Source: Flavobacterium kingsejongi (GTDB taxonomy: Bacteria > Bacteroidota > Bacteroidia > Flavobacteriales > Flavobacteriaceae). From it: DNA of 64,000 bases. Numbering within the stretch: the first letter of the stretch is position 1; every line of letters starts with the position of its first letter. The stretch lies in assembly GCF_003076475.1 (NCBI RefSeq), contig NZ_CP020919.1, positions 992,001 through 1,056,000 of the forward strand, written 5' to 3'. Under the pieces are notes generated by a model, which saw only the letters and a list, made by a program, of their open reading frames with translations, made no database searches and had not been told where the DNA came from. Of the stretch, positions 46,901 through 52,916 are shown one piece after another. Both the position numbers and the translations under genes were made by a program.

Positions 46901-49892
46901 CACTAAACACATTTCCGGTTGCGCGTTCTGTCCAGGTACAGCCCGGACCTACATTCGCACAATTATCCGGTAGCGAAGTCGTACAGGAGCCTTCATCCAG
47001 CTGTTGCCAGCTGATACTATCAGCATCGGTAATGGCAATTGTAATGGCGCGGCTATCGCCGGCACCACATAACGCAATTTTAACCATTTCTGTCAAATCA
47101 TTCGGGCAGGTCACGGTTTCATCCCCAAAAATGGCGATGGGGTTTGTGGCCTGTCCCAGAAAAGAGATGACCGTAATTTTTTCGGTCAGTACCGCACAGG
47201 CACTGCTCGCCACCAGAGTATAATTCCCCTCGGCAGTCAGCGTAATTTCGGGATCATTGCCAATTGTACCTCCAGTACTATCATCGGTCCATACGTAGGT
47301 ATCATATCCCGTTGGTGCGGTAACGAGTACACTGCTGCCGCATAATACGACAGTCCGGTCTTCCTCCCGTATATCCTGTGCTACGGTCACGGTTACTGGT
47401 TTTGCCAACCCGGGCAGGTTTTCGCAGGCTCCGGGACTTTGGATGGTGACATAATAGGTCGTATTTATTGTGGGTGCCGGTTCATATACCGCTCCCGTAT
47501 GGAGTTCGTTTGCAGTACCAAGCGCAGCATCACTATACCATTTGATGACCGGATTGTTGACGACCGTAGTACTGGTAGCAGTTAAGGTAGCCGTTTGCCC
47601 GGGACAGATGGTTTGTGGTGCTACCTGTATGTCCGAGGCTACTGATGGGCGCTTGCCCACTAGGCTCACCCCTTTATAATCAGCTCCAACGGTAGGATTG
47701 ACGAGTTTTTCGCATTTGTTATCCCCACTTACAGTTACCACATACGGCCAGTTGTGGGTCGCATCGGGTACTTCATCCGGGGTAAAGGTTTCACCGGTAT
47801 GCAACAAAACATACCCTGGTGCCCAACGGTACCAACGGAATACCGGATTAACGACTGTCGTAGTGGAAGCGGTAAAGGTACCCTGCTGCCCATAACATAC
47901 ATATATATGTCCGGCTGTAATATCGGCAGCCGTCGCCTGCGGTTTGAGCACTGCCCTCACCTGTCGGGGTTTGGTAGTGGTATAATTGGGGTTATTTTCA
48001 CAATATTCATCGCCCTTTACCGTAACATAATAGGAACGGTTAGCCGTAAGCGGTGGTGTGGTAAAAGTAGGCCCTGTCCCTACCTTATTTAGCAGGTTTT
48101 CATCAGTGTACCAGTTAAAAACCGGATTGGTCACCACTGAAGTAAATGCATTAAAGACAGCGGGTTGGCCATAACAGAACGATCCACCGCTATCCCCTAA
48201 ATGTGCACCACTGGCATAGCGTTTTACCACTACGACTACGGGCAGGCGGACTTCACTTTCGCAACCCACTGATAGGGATGCCGCATAATAGGTTGTATTG
48301 TGTGCCAAAGGTACTGAAGGTGCAAGCGCAGTTCCGCCTGTAGGCGTACTGTACCATATTACATTGATTCCACTGGCTACTAAATCGGCAATGGTAGGAA
48401 TCACTTCCCCGGGTATACTACAAACCGTTTGTGGGCTGAAACCTGTTGGCGGTGCTGGTTCGGCACGAATGATTACCCGTACGGTAACCCGTGCCGTACT
48501 TTCACAGCCTGTTACAGGATCTGTCTGGGACCCAAAATAAGTGTCTGCATGAATCAAAGCTGTCGATGGGTCCAATAGCGTCGTTCCTGTATACGACGTA
48601 TACCACTTTATATTGGTTCCTGTAGCCACCAGTTGGGCTACAGTGGGTGCAGCAGCATTACAAAAATTTTGGTAATATTCTGCTGTGGGTGCGCCCGGGA
48701 GTGGATGCACCGTTACCGTATGCGTTGCCGACACACTACCGTTACATGCGGTAGCCGTAGCAGTGATGACTGCTTCTCCGGAAAAGGCAGCATTCCATCG
48801 AATAGAAGCTCCGGTTGTTGGAGAGACCGATCGGATGCTGCCAGCAGCTGCCGGTGTTATAGTATAACTCACCGGAACTTCATTATTTCCCACGGCATAA
48901 TACGATGCTGTAGCACCGGCACAACTGAACGAGGCAGGCCCTAAATCAAATGCTACACTATCTACCCGTGGTCGTACGGTCACTGTGTGATTAGCGCTTC
49001 GCTGTCCTCCCTCACAACCATAGGTTGTCCCCGTAATCGTTGCGGTTCCAGAGAAATCGGGGTTCCAGGTTACATTTGCAGATGACTGCAAACTATAATT
49101 GCCACCCATGTCTTCGAGCGGCAGGGTAATAATTGTTCCAGCTTCGGGGGGTGCTATGCTAAAGACAATATCACCGCCCCTGCGTCCCGTAACGGCATAA
49201 AACAGGCTACTGGCTTCTCCCTGACAGATGGATTGTAGCGGAGCACTATCATTTACTTCCTTACCTTTAAAATAGACAGTATCAGACTTGTTCCTCTTGC
49301 TCACAACGTGTGTGGCACTTACCGGTATACCGTTACATCCAGTTACTGTAGCGGTGATAGTAACATCTCCTGAAAAATAATGATTGCCCACGGAAGTGAC
49401 CCAGAGTACCGTACCTGTAGTTGAATTTATACTCCCTACCCTGCCTCCTGTCGGATTCATCGTATAGGTAATCGTACGCCCATAGGGATCTACAGCTGCA
49501 TACGAAATAGCCGCTGGATTTGGATCTCCACAAACTTCAGAAGTTGCTCCCCGATCAAATACGGGTGGGCTATCTGCGATGGTGGTTACGGTCACAGGTG
49601 CCGGGCCGCGTACAAAGTTGCCCGCAGTGGTATAGCCATACTGATAGGTACCGGGCGTCACTCCTGTAAAGTTTGTTGTGGCACTGGTAATTAGTGTCGC
49701 CGGATCATAGGGATCGGGCGCAATGGCATAATTGTCGGGTACTGTTGTTCCGGTATACGTAATCTGGATGGTTCCATTAGCGGTACAATAGGAAGGTGTA
49801 GCAACCGCCGATAGGCCCGCATCGGTCTGGGCCTGTAAAAGCGGTATAGAAAAAAGCAAGGCAACGGCTAAAACATGTAATTTTTTGATCAT
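37917..49892 (-). CDS. Giant SprB-repeat gliding/adhesion protein 3 (T9SS type B sorted)
   Basis: Intact surface adhesin-like protein of 3991 aa. I use the ATG at 49892 instead of an in-frame Met ten codons upstream because it gives MIKKLHVLAVALLFSIPLLQAQ, the same signal peptide start as both paralogues. Residues ~20-100 resemble giant 1 (AVATPSYCTANGTIQITYTG), followed by cadherin/Ig-like beta domains unique to this copy (repeated SATHTV/ANHTV segments) to ~840. The shared cysteine-rich module is at ~846-1026, SprB repeats fill the rest, the jelly-roll domain lies at ~1510-1700 (EDFGAGPNTSIPNIDPVYC ... ALDDIEVYQIPE), and the last ~80 residues form the gliding-associated sorting domain (VPNFFTPNNDGENDTW ... 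HVTIYR). Long DNA stretches are very similar to giant gene 1, for example 46880-47020 against 19150-19290. It is the first gene of the tandem array. Confidence 0.93.
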   Translation of the reverse strand: MIKKLHVLAVALLFSIPLLQAQTDAGLSAVATPSYCTANGTIQITYTGTTVPDNYAIAPDPYDPATLITSATTNFTGVTPGTYQYGYTTAGNFVRGPAPVTVTTIADSPPVFDRGATSEVCGDPNPAAISYAAVDPYGRTITYTMNPTGGRVGSINSTTGTVLWVTSVGNHYFSGDVTITATVTGCNGIPVSATHVVSKRNKSDTVYFKGKEVNDSAPLQSICQGEASSLFYAVTGRRGGDIVFSIAPPEAGTIITLPLEDMGGNYSLQSSANVTWNPDFSGTATITGTTYGCEGGQRSANHTVTVRPRVDSVAFDLGPASFSCAGATASYYAVGNNEVPVSYTITPAAAGSIRSVSPTTGASIRWNAAFSGEAVITATATACNGSVSATHTVTVHPLPGAPTAEYYQNFCNAAAPTVAQLVATGTNIKWYTSYTGTTLLDPSTALIHADTYFGSQTDPVTGCESTARVTVRVIIRAEPAPPTGFSPQTVCSIPGEVIPTIADLVASGINVIWYSTPTGGTALAPSVPLAHNTTYYAASLSVGCESEVRLPVVVVVKRYASGAHLGDSGGSFCYGQPAVFNAFTSVVTNPVFNWYTDENLLNKVGTGPTFTTPPLTANRSYYVTVKGDEYCENNPNYTTTKPRQVRAVLKPQATAADITAGHIYVCYGQQGTFTASTTTVVNPVFRWYRWAPGYVLLHTGETFTPDEVPDATHNWPYVVTVSGDNKCEKLVNPTVGADYKGVSLVGKRPSVASDIQVAPQTICPGQTATLTATSTTVVNNPVIKWYSDAALGTANELHTGAVYEPAPTINTTYYVTIQSPGACENLPGLAKPVTVTVAQDIREEDRTVVLCGSSVLVTAPTGYDTYVWTDDSTGGTIGNDPEITLTAEGNYTLVASSACAVLTEKITVISFLGQATNPIAIFGDETVTCPNDLTEMVKIALCGAGDSRAITIAITDADSISWQQLDEGSCTTSLPDNCANVGPGCTWTERATGNVFSADTAGQWRMVITYQNGCFQTFYFNVYKNILDPQVQVQHKICATSGSILVTNVPASGYELSLDAAGPFTADPFFDNLLPGLHTVYIRATGFAGNPNQCTFKVQDVEVKELVPAMAVTWESPTCTAGPGSIQVIMTEGAPQYRYRLYQGSSLIADSGLLNGPDDDEYTFTGVNPGLYTVKATIDAGCERTEDGEITSPDPLVVAANVTREITCEPGEVTLSLSGGTAPFTYEFNGSVVPDALFPVTTPGTFPILVRDALGCEATTDVTIGAPIAPEFTVTGSAVACYNAAAGTIAFIVTNDYGFTLQYSIDNGTSYQDAGLFTNLVPNTYQVLIRYVVRTITDPSGGVTEVYCVSPVQSVVVSGPYQPLQASVGVAKDISCDPVNHKAEVHITNAEGGALPYTYSFDGVTYGPSNVGFLGAGTFTVYIRDAGGCEFSMEVTIEPEPAPPVFTHEILYHCDGTAEITMHNDSTDYTYAYSIDGGPRQTGNVFTGILPGYHDIVTYYTATRPLNNSILLHEDFGAGPNTSIPNIDPVYCYESQTLAKTCGPNIELNDGEYCVTQALNPNNVSWVNTRDHTGNPNGRFLALNVGSVAGLEGVIYEKQIRDIYPNQDLITSMYAMNLLRSPTTKSPPNILVQLVDNTGAIVASQDTGNIPSNNIWNQYEIHLNPGPNSQLKLVIRTNSIVTEGNDLALDDIEVYQIPEICEREHYTRLNIEDKKFEAELISVTAVSCKGAADGTVTIRVKNSGNLEIGEPYYGISTDNGATWYSAEDPIFTLTDNFGAGTHTIQVQNSYLTGTCIVPLTFTITEPETLEMTKVVTDKTCVNGGSVTIAATGGTLPYAYELTDPNGDVFTGSSTGASCFFDALTITGMYEIKVTDNGNCLVFDTFEIRDPEALTVTVSAASNLCSGASGATIQVTVAGGVAPYRYALNGGAAQDSALFAGLVPGDYTITVTDAYGCVGTITPTIEPELMANALLSKNLDCSPAPEAEISITLSGGTAVFRYQVAIDGNPYGPEVALTGNSFVYPTATPGTYRFKITDALDCAAETAIITIDPIVFPEIIAVTATDPIQCYGGKALIRVDIDGTKGQAPFNITVADGAGTAYPDYLAGLPAGHYEVTLTDAKGCTATENLVITAPDPIEYTIGITPITCDLTGGTLFGIVHIQGVTGGTGPYIYKLYNSLGEELNVEGPTTATDHDFTVVDFGFYTVLVIDANNCPKETKDIAVASPPESLDIEYDLITSDCVSGATVKVTVGGAILGGPFEFAIVVDPAQRYPTGFVVPNSTDGLSHTFTGLIPGAVYSFAVYDHATGCHYFRQADLPTPSQSTLLPVMHPENVRCRGAADGRISFEFSDYDPSTTAVSYQLYHALTNLPNGTAGISSGLTPGQTVTVTDFRANLAPGDYYILFTETGGDPSIEGCQLASAVFTIEEAAVALSVRAHLTKNANCNAGSGRITAVADGGTAPYEYQLVPDGSPAPTIATWAGTPANIMATDGGDYNVYIRDANNCIQASAVVTVPTDPTPDITAVLTDACATNGNFTIRVTRVADGVAPYRYSLDGGVFQTQADTFDYTNLSAGTHTVIIRDLNDCGATVMIEIHPPLVPGIPVVTHPACSIADGTITMNPAGGSGNFNYKLEDSTGTELVPFGPSNTFTGLAGGNYTVITQDTTTACERPVAVQLEVPVAVTFTTTATAVSCFGAANGTITVSLEPGNSDVPYTYSRDGGVNWQNNPVFTGLTAGNYDITVQSAKACALTQTVTVTTPTAITIPAAAVSVVEFGCTTGNTFNTAVITIDPALITGGSGTYTGYKFIDEATGAVLQNGPSPVVQYTNINGGTMTIYAYDTNGCEGTATATVQSFTPMVGASVTMESRITCLVGEEVSIGVTGGSGNFTYQLLPSGTPQASPTFVLPAVGTYYFRITDTTTNCFSTEQYDVLPFDFMQVAATATVPVSCFGASTGALEITISGYTGGYNYAVLDSAGNPIATGTGDTSVNPLAIAGLPGGNVTVAVTAIDIPSCTQVSNGVAIAAPGAALQLTLTERGSVTCTNDRGEIWAQATGGWGVYAYQLVDQATGTIITDYSSNGLFTYLSAGNYQVNVKDDKGCVVSENSTLVLPVPITATAIADRVAVACFGDRTATITAAATGGQGMNYTYTLYHHESGLSTGPQASAVFANLGAGTYTISVKDNWSCTADASPVTITQPDVLLGILAQTTALTCTADAVITVTATGGTSPYEYSTDGINFGPNPTFSVGAGSYQYFVRDANGCSVGTNTITIHPVPELHILLDLTGAIVNCSGQTGAVIRATANGGLGNYSYELWEATTNTMIDGSQPDGLFTGLGSGNYRIRVTSMDCEKDSGLITITEPLPLNIIPTLQDVGCAGQATGSISIAATGGTGTIMYAISPNLEYWTTNPVFSNLGAGTYTVRVQDANGCYQSLVLTLTEPAALDGNLVVVSEELCAGTATGIIQVEPSGGVAPYATSINTNLPDDFVIGKVIYDNLAGGQTYTIYIRDANGCEIGRTITLEEPVVLSATYEMNYSCFNNTPDNELVITVNAEASGHVTFALDGGSYQADNTFTNIPYGDHIFKVKHTNGCEITEPFTVAQRVPVVALPVVEHVVCGSDPIGKITMNVSAGTGPYVYSISPNTNDYGASNVFDTLLPGTYTIHVKDSNGCIRIQNVIVNGPPALVVTLADLIPEVCYGDEDASFTIAISGGVAPYATSLDGAPFVSGQLTYEGLAGGQTYTIVVRDANGCITPLMVPMANGVKIEPVAHVAYGCAANAPSNTVTITVHPDVVSSVVYTLNGQSQLEPVFNDLTPGTYTVAVAHSSGCTQNVTFTVAATQPLIVTAVEEGLNQIRATAQGGQPGYRYYFNNYDNGTNPVYQFSHSGNYTVKVVDANGCEAITQIVVVFIDIEVPNFFTPNNDGENDTWTPLHIEHYPNIMTDLHDRSGRKVATIRQWETWNGVYEGVALPSGDYWYVIRLNNGTNREIVGHVTIYR

Positions 49893-50440
49893 AAGAATAG
49901 GTTTGTCCCAACCTGATGGCACTTCCTGCTACAAGGCAAAAACCTCCATAGTACCGGAACCAGCAGGTTATTGGAACTATTTAGTGGATTAGGCTATAAA
50001 AAAGAGAGCATTACTCTGATATTCCATTTCCAGGGGTTGCGGCGGTATACGCAGTCGTGCATTGGTTCCTGGGTGTATGGCAAGCGTTGCTGTCACCAAT
50101 ACCGGGCAGCATTGGATAGTGGTACTGTAAGGTAGTTTTGTTCTCATTATTTCGTAGTATCTGGTATAAATCAATAGTTTACGGTATAACACATGGCAAT
50201 AGTGCTCTTGAAAATGCATTTCAAAAGCCTACTGTAAGGGAATAAGTGTATTATTTTTTATTCCTGCCGATAGCATTACCGAGCCCTATTCCACTGGGAA
50301 GCGCTACAGTATTCGGTTACTTTGATTTTTAGGGCTTGGGACCTTGGGGATTGTATTATGAGGGATATCCATCATGTTACTGTAGTACTCTTTGGGCAAT
50401 TTCCTTCGAATAAGACCGTTCGATAATGTATATACGGGTA
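49893..50440 (-). other. Leader region upstream of giant gene 3
   Basis: About 550 bases between element copy C and the giant gene 3 start, containing a 52-codon ORF (49989-50147) and a GGGCTTGGGA/TTGGGGA/TTATGAGGGATA segment (50332-50366) matching one in the leader of giant gene 1. Inverted CCTGCT/AGCAGG segments near 49926-49967 could fold. No long gene is supported. Confidence 0.5.
49989..50147 (-). CDS. Small leader ORF upstream of giant gene 3
   Basis: 52 codons beginning MRTKLPYSTTIQCC and including TATLAIHPGTNA. Its ATG is 294 bases from the conserved element and its stop is 96 bases before the giant start; the corresponding figures for the ORF ahead of giant gene 1 are 296 and 113. 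Start contexts agree (AATAATGA.AA..AAACTAC). The encoded peptides are only weakly alike, so coding potential is unproven. Confidence 0.3.
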   Translation of the reverse strand: MRTKLPYSTTIQCCPVLVTATLAIHPGTNARLRIPPQPLEMEYQSNALFFIA

Positions 50441-50513
50441 CAAAACTACAGGACAGGAAGAATATAAATAGCCACAATACGTTTTCAGAATATCAGATAA
50501 GGACATATTTTAA
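50441..50513 (-). promoter_or_regulatory. Conserved 73-bp element, copy C (upstream of giant gene 3)
   Basis: Minus strand: TTAAAATATGTCCTTATCTG at the start, GAAAACGTAT and GTGGC in the middle, and CCTGTCCTGTAGTTTTG at the end; TAGTTTTG matches TAnnTTTG. Very close to copy A in the first ~45 bases. Likely promoter plus upstream operator for the giant array; transcription would start about 540 bases before the giant ATG. Confidence 0.7.
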
Positions 50514-50691
50514 CATGACTTTTAGAAGCTAACGGTTCACCACACCCCCTACTGGTGTTCTTTTTATTTTCGTCGGTATTTCGTATGGCGTTATATAGGA
50601 CCCCTTGTAACCCCAGTAAATACGGATAGCCACCGCTGGCCTGTATTCCTGTTTTTGTCATTTCTACGACACGTCCCCCGACGTATATTTT

Positions 50692-50865
50692 GGCGTCCCA
50701 AGTGTGGTCGCGACCACACCTGGGACGTGTCGCGACCACACCTGGGACGTGTCAGATGCACACTTTACCGTGGTCGTATCCACACTTTGGTGTGATCGCG
50801 ACCTCGATTGAACGTATCAGATGCACACTTATCACGTATCGCGACCACACTTTGGTGTGCATCCA
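50692..50865. repeat. Palindrome-rich intergenic repeat array
   Basis: GTGTGGTCGCGACCACAC (50702-50719) is a perfect 18-bp palindrome, extended by CGTCCCA/TGGGACG arms. A 22-bp unit (CGCGACCACACCTGGGACGT plus GT) occurs twice in tandem at 50710-50752. Further on the words CAGATGCACACTT, CGTATC, GCGACCACAC and CTTTGGTGTG recur in both orientations until 50865, and GATGCACAC pairs with GTGTGCATC. There is no spacer regularity of the CRISPR kind. It lies between the divergent giant array and toxin operon. Confidence 0.7.
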
Positions 50866-51197
50866 ATCTCGAATAAAAAATATAATAATCCGTATAAAAA
50901 CCTTCGAATCCATTTAGCAACCGCGTTTTTATACATTCTTTTCTTATTGTGCAACAGTGTTTTAAACATGAGTCCTATCCTATCCATTATGCCCCATCTT
51001 TTACCGTGCTGCATTGCAATATGCATCGAAAGCAGATCGTCCTACTGCTAAGTGAGGATAAAAATAATTTACCACTATTCCACTTCCCTTTTGCTCATTT
51101 TTAGATTTTGCCCTCTTCATGTTATTCGCAGAATGAAATATTTGCGATAAAAACCATAGCTATCCTAATAATTTTTATATTTTTGCCAATACAAAGT
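50866..51197. other. Intergenic region before the toxin operon
   Basis: About 330 AT-rich bases with no convincing gene. It presumably carries upstream regulatory sequence for the plus-strand operon starting at 51247; apart from the -7-like box just beyond it I recognise no site. Confidence 0.4.
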
Positions 51198-51205
51198 TAA
51201 ATTTG
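51198..51205 (+). promoter_or_regulatory. -7-like promoter box of the T9SS/RHS operon
   Basis: TAAATTTG matches TAnnTTTG exactly, 42 bases before the ATG at 51247. TTTTG at 51181-51185 is only 12 bases upstream, shorter than the usual -33 spacing, so the -33 partner is unclear. Confidence 0.45.
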
Positions 51206-51246
51206 TGCTCCCCTTCTTACTGTAAAAACTAATATTGTCTTATCGT

Positions 51247-52893
51247 ATGCAAAAAATTACCACCTTATTCCTATTGGGATTGGGCCTCTATGGCTATTCC
51301 CAGGACATCCTTTGGGAGAAATCCTATGGCGGCCAGCACGCCGAATACCTGTTTGATGCCCAGCCTACTGCCGACTATGGTTTTATACTGGCAGGCAGTT
51401 CCTTATCTAAAAAAACAGGTAAGAAAACCGAAGACAATAATGGTGATTTGGACTTCTGGCTTTGGAAGATGGACGAGAAAGGGCAGGACGAATGGCAGAA
51501 AAACATCGGTGGTTCGGGAGCCGACTTATTGCAAAGTATTCGCACCACGCAGGATGGTGGTTTTATCCTGGCCGGAACCTCCGAATCCAACAAGGGTTTT
51601 GCGAAGCTCCATGACGGAAAAGGCAAGGAAGATTACTGGATCATAAAACTCAATGCCAAAGGTGATGAGCAGTGGCAACAAACCTTTGGGGGCAGTGGCC
51701 AGGATCGCGTGACGGCAGTGATCCAAACCCGTGATGGCGGTTATTTTATCGGTGGCTCCAGTAGCAGCAGCCCGGACAAAAAGAACCTGCAGGATCCTAC
51801 CGGGAAATCGGAAGCGAGCCGTGGGAATTTGGACTATTGGGTGATCAAGCTCGATAGCAAAGGTAAAATGGAATGGCAGAAAACAATGGGCGGCCAATAT
51901 GCCGATATCTTAGAAAGCCTGCAACAAACCACCGATGGGGGGTATATTTTAGGCGGGTATTCCAACAGCCCATCGGGCGTTTTGGAAGACGGCCGTCGCA
52001 GTGATAAAACCGAAGAAGTCTTGGGCTATGGTGATTTCTGGATTGTAAAATTAGATGCCAAAGGTGAAGAAGAATGGCAACAGACTTTAGGTGGTGAAGG
52101 CGATGATCATTTGTACAGCATCATCCAAACCCAGGATGGCAATTATATCGCAGCGGGGAATTCCAACAGCAACCGCTTACCCAAAGGCGGCAGTACCCGC
52201 GACACGGATTTCTGGCTGATCAAACTTGATGAATACGGCCAACCGCTATGGAGCCGTACCTACGACTTTGGCAAAACGGATATCCTGACTTCCTTGACTG
52301 AAAATAAAGATCGTACGCTAATGGTGGGCGGGTATTCCAAAAGCAGCAATGTACCGGGCAGCAAAAAGAAAGACAAAGAAGGGATTAACGATTATATCGC
52401 CCTCAAACTCTCCGCTACCGGAGACGAGTTGTGGAGTAAAACGGTGGGTAGTAATGGGGAAGACCTGTTGAAGAAATTGGTCGAAACCCGTGATGGTGGC
52501 TATATCTTAGCCGGCACTTCCACCCCCAATCCAGCCTCAGTAACCGCCTACAACAAAGGCAACTCCCGGGACCGGAATACAGCTATTGGGAAAAATGACT
52601 TTTGGGTGGTAAAACTCTTAGACAAAGACAAGCCTAAAGACAACCGCCTCAACATACAGGCGGTACCGAATCCGGCGCAGCAGTTTACCAACGTGATTGT
52701 TGGCTATGAATACAACACCGGAAATCCTTTTGTCTATGACTTAGGCGGTAGGTTACTGCAAAGCTTCGCCATTGAAAACCGCACGGTTCCGGTAGACTTA
52801 AGCACGTATCCCGAAGGCATCTATATCGTACAGATCAAAACCGATGTACAGGAAGATTCGGTGAAGGTGGTGAAAGGAATTGAAAAACATTAA
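51247..52893 (+). CDS. Secreted repeat protein with T9SS type A sorting domain
   Basis: 548 aa from the ATG at 51247; a TTG four codons upstream is a less likely start because MQKITTLFLLGLGLYGYSQ makes a clean signal peptide. The body is six to seven repeats of about 75 residues, each with (D/N)(F/Y)W(L/V/I).K(L/M)D..G...W.(K/Q)..GG...D and T.DGG(Y/F)IL.G.S, a beta-propeller-like surface repeat. The last ~80 residues (AVPNPAQQFTNVIVGYE ... VYDLGGRLLQ ... YPEGIYIVQIKTD ... VKVVKG) form a T9SS type A sorting domain, which directs export and attachment to the cell surface. It is 23 bases upstream of the SpvB/RHS-like gene and is probably the first gene of that operon. Its job in the toxin system is unknown; a surface anchor or receptor role is inference. 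Confidence 0.88.
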   Translation: MQKITTLFLLGLGLYGYSQDILWEKSYGGQHAEYLFDAQPTADYGFILAGSSLSKKTGKKTEDNNGDLDFWLWKMDEKGQDEWQKNIGGSGADLLQSIRTTQDGGFILAGTSESNKGFAKLHDGKGKEDYWIIKLNAKGDEQWQQTFGGSGQDRVTAVIQTRDGGYFIGGSSSSSPDKKNLQDPTGKSEASRGNLDYWVIKLDSKGKMEWQKTMGGQYADILESLQQTTDGGYILGGYSNSPSGVLEDGRRSDKTEEVLGYGDFWIVKLDAKGEEEWQQTLGGEGDDHLYSIIQTQDGNYIAAGNSNSNRLPKGGSTRDTDFWLIKLDEYGQPLWSRTYDFGKTDILTSLTENKDRTLMVGGYSKSSNVPGSKKKDKEGINDYIALKLSATGDELWSKTVGSNGEDLLKKLVETRDGGYILAGTSTPNPASVTAYNKGNSRDRNTAIGKNDFWVVKLLDKDKPKDNRLNIQAVPNPAQQFTNVIVGYEYNTGNPFVYDLGGRLLQSFAIENRTVPVDLSTYPEGIYIVQIKTDVQEDSVKVVKGIEKH

Positions 52894-52916
52894 AGTTAAC
52901 AGCATACTTATAACCA

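Noticed and set aside
49893..49922. Ten-codon N-terminal extension of giant protein 3
   Set aside because: The next Met gives the MIKKL... signal peptide shared with both paralogues, so the extension is not used.
50485..50739. 84-codon minus-strand ORF upstream of giant gene 3
   Set aside because: It starts inside the palindrome array and ends inside the conserved 73-bp element; composition is unlike the neighbouring genes and no family pattern is seen.
50692..50865. CRISPR array
   Set aside because: Repeat units vary in length and orientation, there are no evenly sized unique spacers and no cas genes nearby.
51235..51246. TTG start for the T9SS type A protein
   Set aside because: The ATG four codons later gives a cleaner signal peptide; TTG is rare in this group.
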